Shown here piece by piece: positions 5,597 through 6,423 of a DNA stretch of 6,423 nucleotides (its first letter is position 1; every line of letters begins with the position of its first letter). The stretch is from positions 1-6,423 of the forward strand of contig CAMLLJ010000162.1 of assembly GCA_946480845.1 (NCBI GenBank), read 5' to 3'. The notes below the pieces were generated by a model. The model was not told the DNA's origin. It saw only the letters and a program-made list of their open reading frames with translations, and searched no databases. Position numbers and translations under genes: made by a program. This DNA is from an uncultured Gemmatimonadota bacterium (GTDB taxonomy: Bacteria; Gemmatimonadota; Gemmatimonadetes; Gemmatimonadales; GWC2-71-9).

Positions 5597-6423
5597 GCGG
5601 TGAACTCGACGATGGTGACGCCGGTGCCGCCCTGGTTGGGAGGCGGAAAGGCGAACGCCTTCACCCGGCTGTCGTTGCCGAGGACGCGGCGGACCCGGTC
5701 GCGCACGGCGCCGGTGCCCTTCCCGTGGATGATCCGAAGATAGGGGTGCTCGGCGAGGATGGACGAGTCGAGCGCGGCGAGGGTGGCGGCTTCGGCTTCG
5801 TCGGCGGTGAGGCCGCGGAGGTCGATTTCGAGCGACGAGTCGGGACGGTCAGGACGGTCGGGACGGTCAGGACGGTCGGGACGGTCGGGACGGTCGGGAC
5901 GGCCTGCGAGTGGGGTCAGGGTGGTGGTCTCGGCGACCAGCTTCATCGCGCCCATGCGGATGACCGCGCGGCCGTCGGGGCGGAGCTCGAGCACTTCGCC
6001 TGTGGCGCCGGTGGGGGTGCGGACGCGGGCGCCGATTCCGAGCGTCGCATCGGAGGTGGCTGGGGGCGTGTCTCCCTTGCTCGACTCGGCGGTGGCGGCG
6101 AGCGCGGCGCCCTCCGACTGGATGGCGTCCTCCAGCTTCCGGCGCGCCTCGCGCGCGGCGGCGTCGTCGGCGGCGGTGCGGGCGGCGCCGAGCGCGTCCT
6201 CGACCTGGGCGCGGGCCTCCAGGAGGAAGGAGCGCGCCTGTTCGCGTGCGCGGCGCTCGGCGTCCTTCTCGCGGCGGCGGAGCTCCGTCTCGCGGGCCTC
6301 CTGGGCCTCCTGCTGCAGCGCGAGCCGGGCGGCGAGGGCCTCGGCAGCGAGCTCGCGTTCGGCGAAGGATTCCTGCCTCGCGGCGACGTCGCGGCTTCGC
6401 TCCTCGACGGCCGCGAGCAGGGC
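5593..6423 (-). CDS. mutS2: Endonuclease MutS2, C-terminal part (5' end outside window)
   Basis: The last 276 codons of a gene that enters from the right edge; roughly 500 residues with the MutS-type clamp and ATPase domains lie outside. Residues 1-101 of the fragment are almost all Glu, Arg, Ala, Leu and Gln and look like the long coiled coil after the ATPase. A KOW-like small domain follows (GIGARVRTPTGATGEVLEL, 129-147, to about 165). Next comes a run of seven Arg-Pro-Asp units (175-195), then a C-terminal Smr domain with DLRG (201-204) and HGKGTG (233-238). MutS2 proteins have been linked to suppression of recombination and, in Bacillus subtilis, to rescue of collided ribosomes; the Smr domain is the nuclease part in some members. 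The domain order coiled coil-KOW-Smr with HGKGTG identifies MutS2 even without the ATPase. The TGA at 5595-5593 overlaps the dnaG start. No promoter for the operon is visible, so it must lie further right. Confidence 0.93.
   Translation of the reverse strand, partial: ALLAAVEERSRDVAARQESFAERELAAEALAARLALQQEAQEARETELRRREKDAERRAREQARSFLLEARAQVEDALGAARTAADDAAAREARRKLEDAIQSEGAALAATAESSKGDTPPATSDATLGIGARVRTPTGATGEVLELRPDGRAVIRMGAMKLVAETTTLTPLAGRPDRPDRPDRPDRPDRPDRPDSSLEIDLRGLTADEAEAATLAALDSSILAEHPYLRIIHGKGTGAVRDRVRRVLGNDSRVKAFAFPPPNQGGTGVTIVEFTA
5842..5902. repeat. Tandem 9-bp minisatellite within mutS2 (Arg-Pro-Asp repeat)
   Basis: On the plus strand there are six consecutive 9-base units of gggacggtc or aggacggtc, starting at 5842, 5851, 5860, 5869, 5878 and 5887, plus a partial seventh (gggacgg, 5896-5902). 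Units 1-4 alternate G and A at the first base; units 5 and 6 and the partial copy all have G. On the coding strand this is the third base of the proline codon (CCC or CCT), so the variation is silent. The unit length is a multiple of three, so copy-number change keeps the frame. The product is seven Arg-Pro-Asp units joining the KOW-like and Smr domains. Confidence 0.95.

Noticed and set aside
4067..5743. Long plus-strand open frame (558 codons) opposite dnaG and the end of mutS2
   Set aside because: The product is a low-complexity mix of Arg, Gly, Ala, Glu, Val and His with no recognisable motif. It lies entirely antisense to dnaG and mutS2, both of which carry full family motifs. GC-biased third positions leave few stops on the other strand.

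Overview
No undescribed system is visible in this window. It is one uninterrupted stretch of housekeeping genes, all read on the minus strand, with essentially no intergenic DNA. From the right end leftwards, which is the direction of transcription, the order is: mutS2 (3' part only), dnaG, recJ, rsmD, coaD, pta, and the first 57 codons of a STAS-domain protein cut by the left end. No tRNA, rRNA, CRISPR array, mobile element, promoter or convincing terminator was found. No stretch over 300 bases lacks a gene.

The DNA is very GC-rich, with strong G/C bias at third codon positions, which explains the many long shadow frames on the plus strand. GC content, gene order and protein style together suggest Gemmatimonadota or a relative. 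This is an inference from general impression, not from a search.

The right half (about 2106-6423) holds replication and repair functions: MutS2 with its coiled coil, KOW-like and Smr domains; DnaG primase; and the RecJ 5'-3' single-strand exonuclease. The left half (1-2109) holds the 16S rRNA methyltransferase RsmD, the CoA-biosynthesis enzyme CoaD, the CoA-using enzyme Pta (acetyl-CoA to acetyl phosphate), and a STAS protein resembling anti-sigma-factor antagonists. RsmD followed by CoaD is a common bacterial pair; Pta adds a CoA-consuming step directly after CoaD.

All six gene junctions overlap. The first three (mutS2-dnaG, dnaG-recJ, recJ-rsmD) are 4-base GTGA overlaps with GTG starts. 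The last three (rsmD-coaD, coaD-pta, pta-STAS) are 1-base TGATG overlaps with ATG starts. This points to one polycistronic, translationally coupled transcript that starts outside the window to the right and continues past its left edge.

The least ordinary local feature is a tandem 9-bp repeat inside mutS2. It encodes seven Arg-Pro-Asp units between the KOW-like and Smr domains. Also of note is dnaG sitting next to mutS2 and recJ, not with rpsU and rpoD as in the classical macromolecular-synthesis operon.
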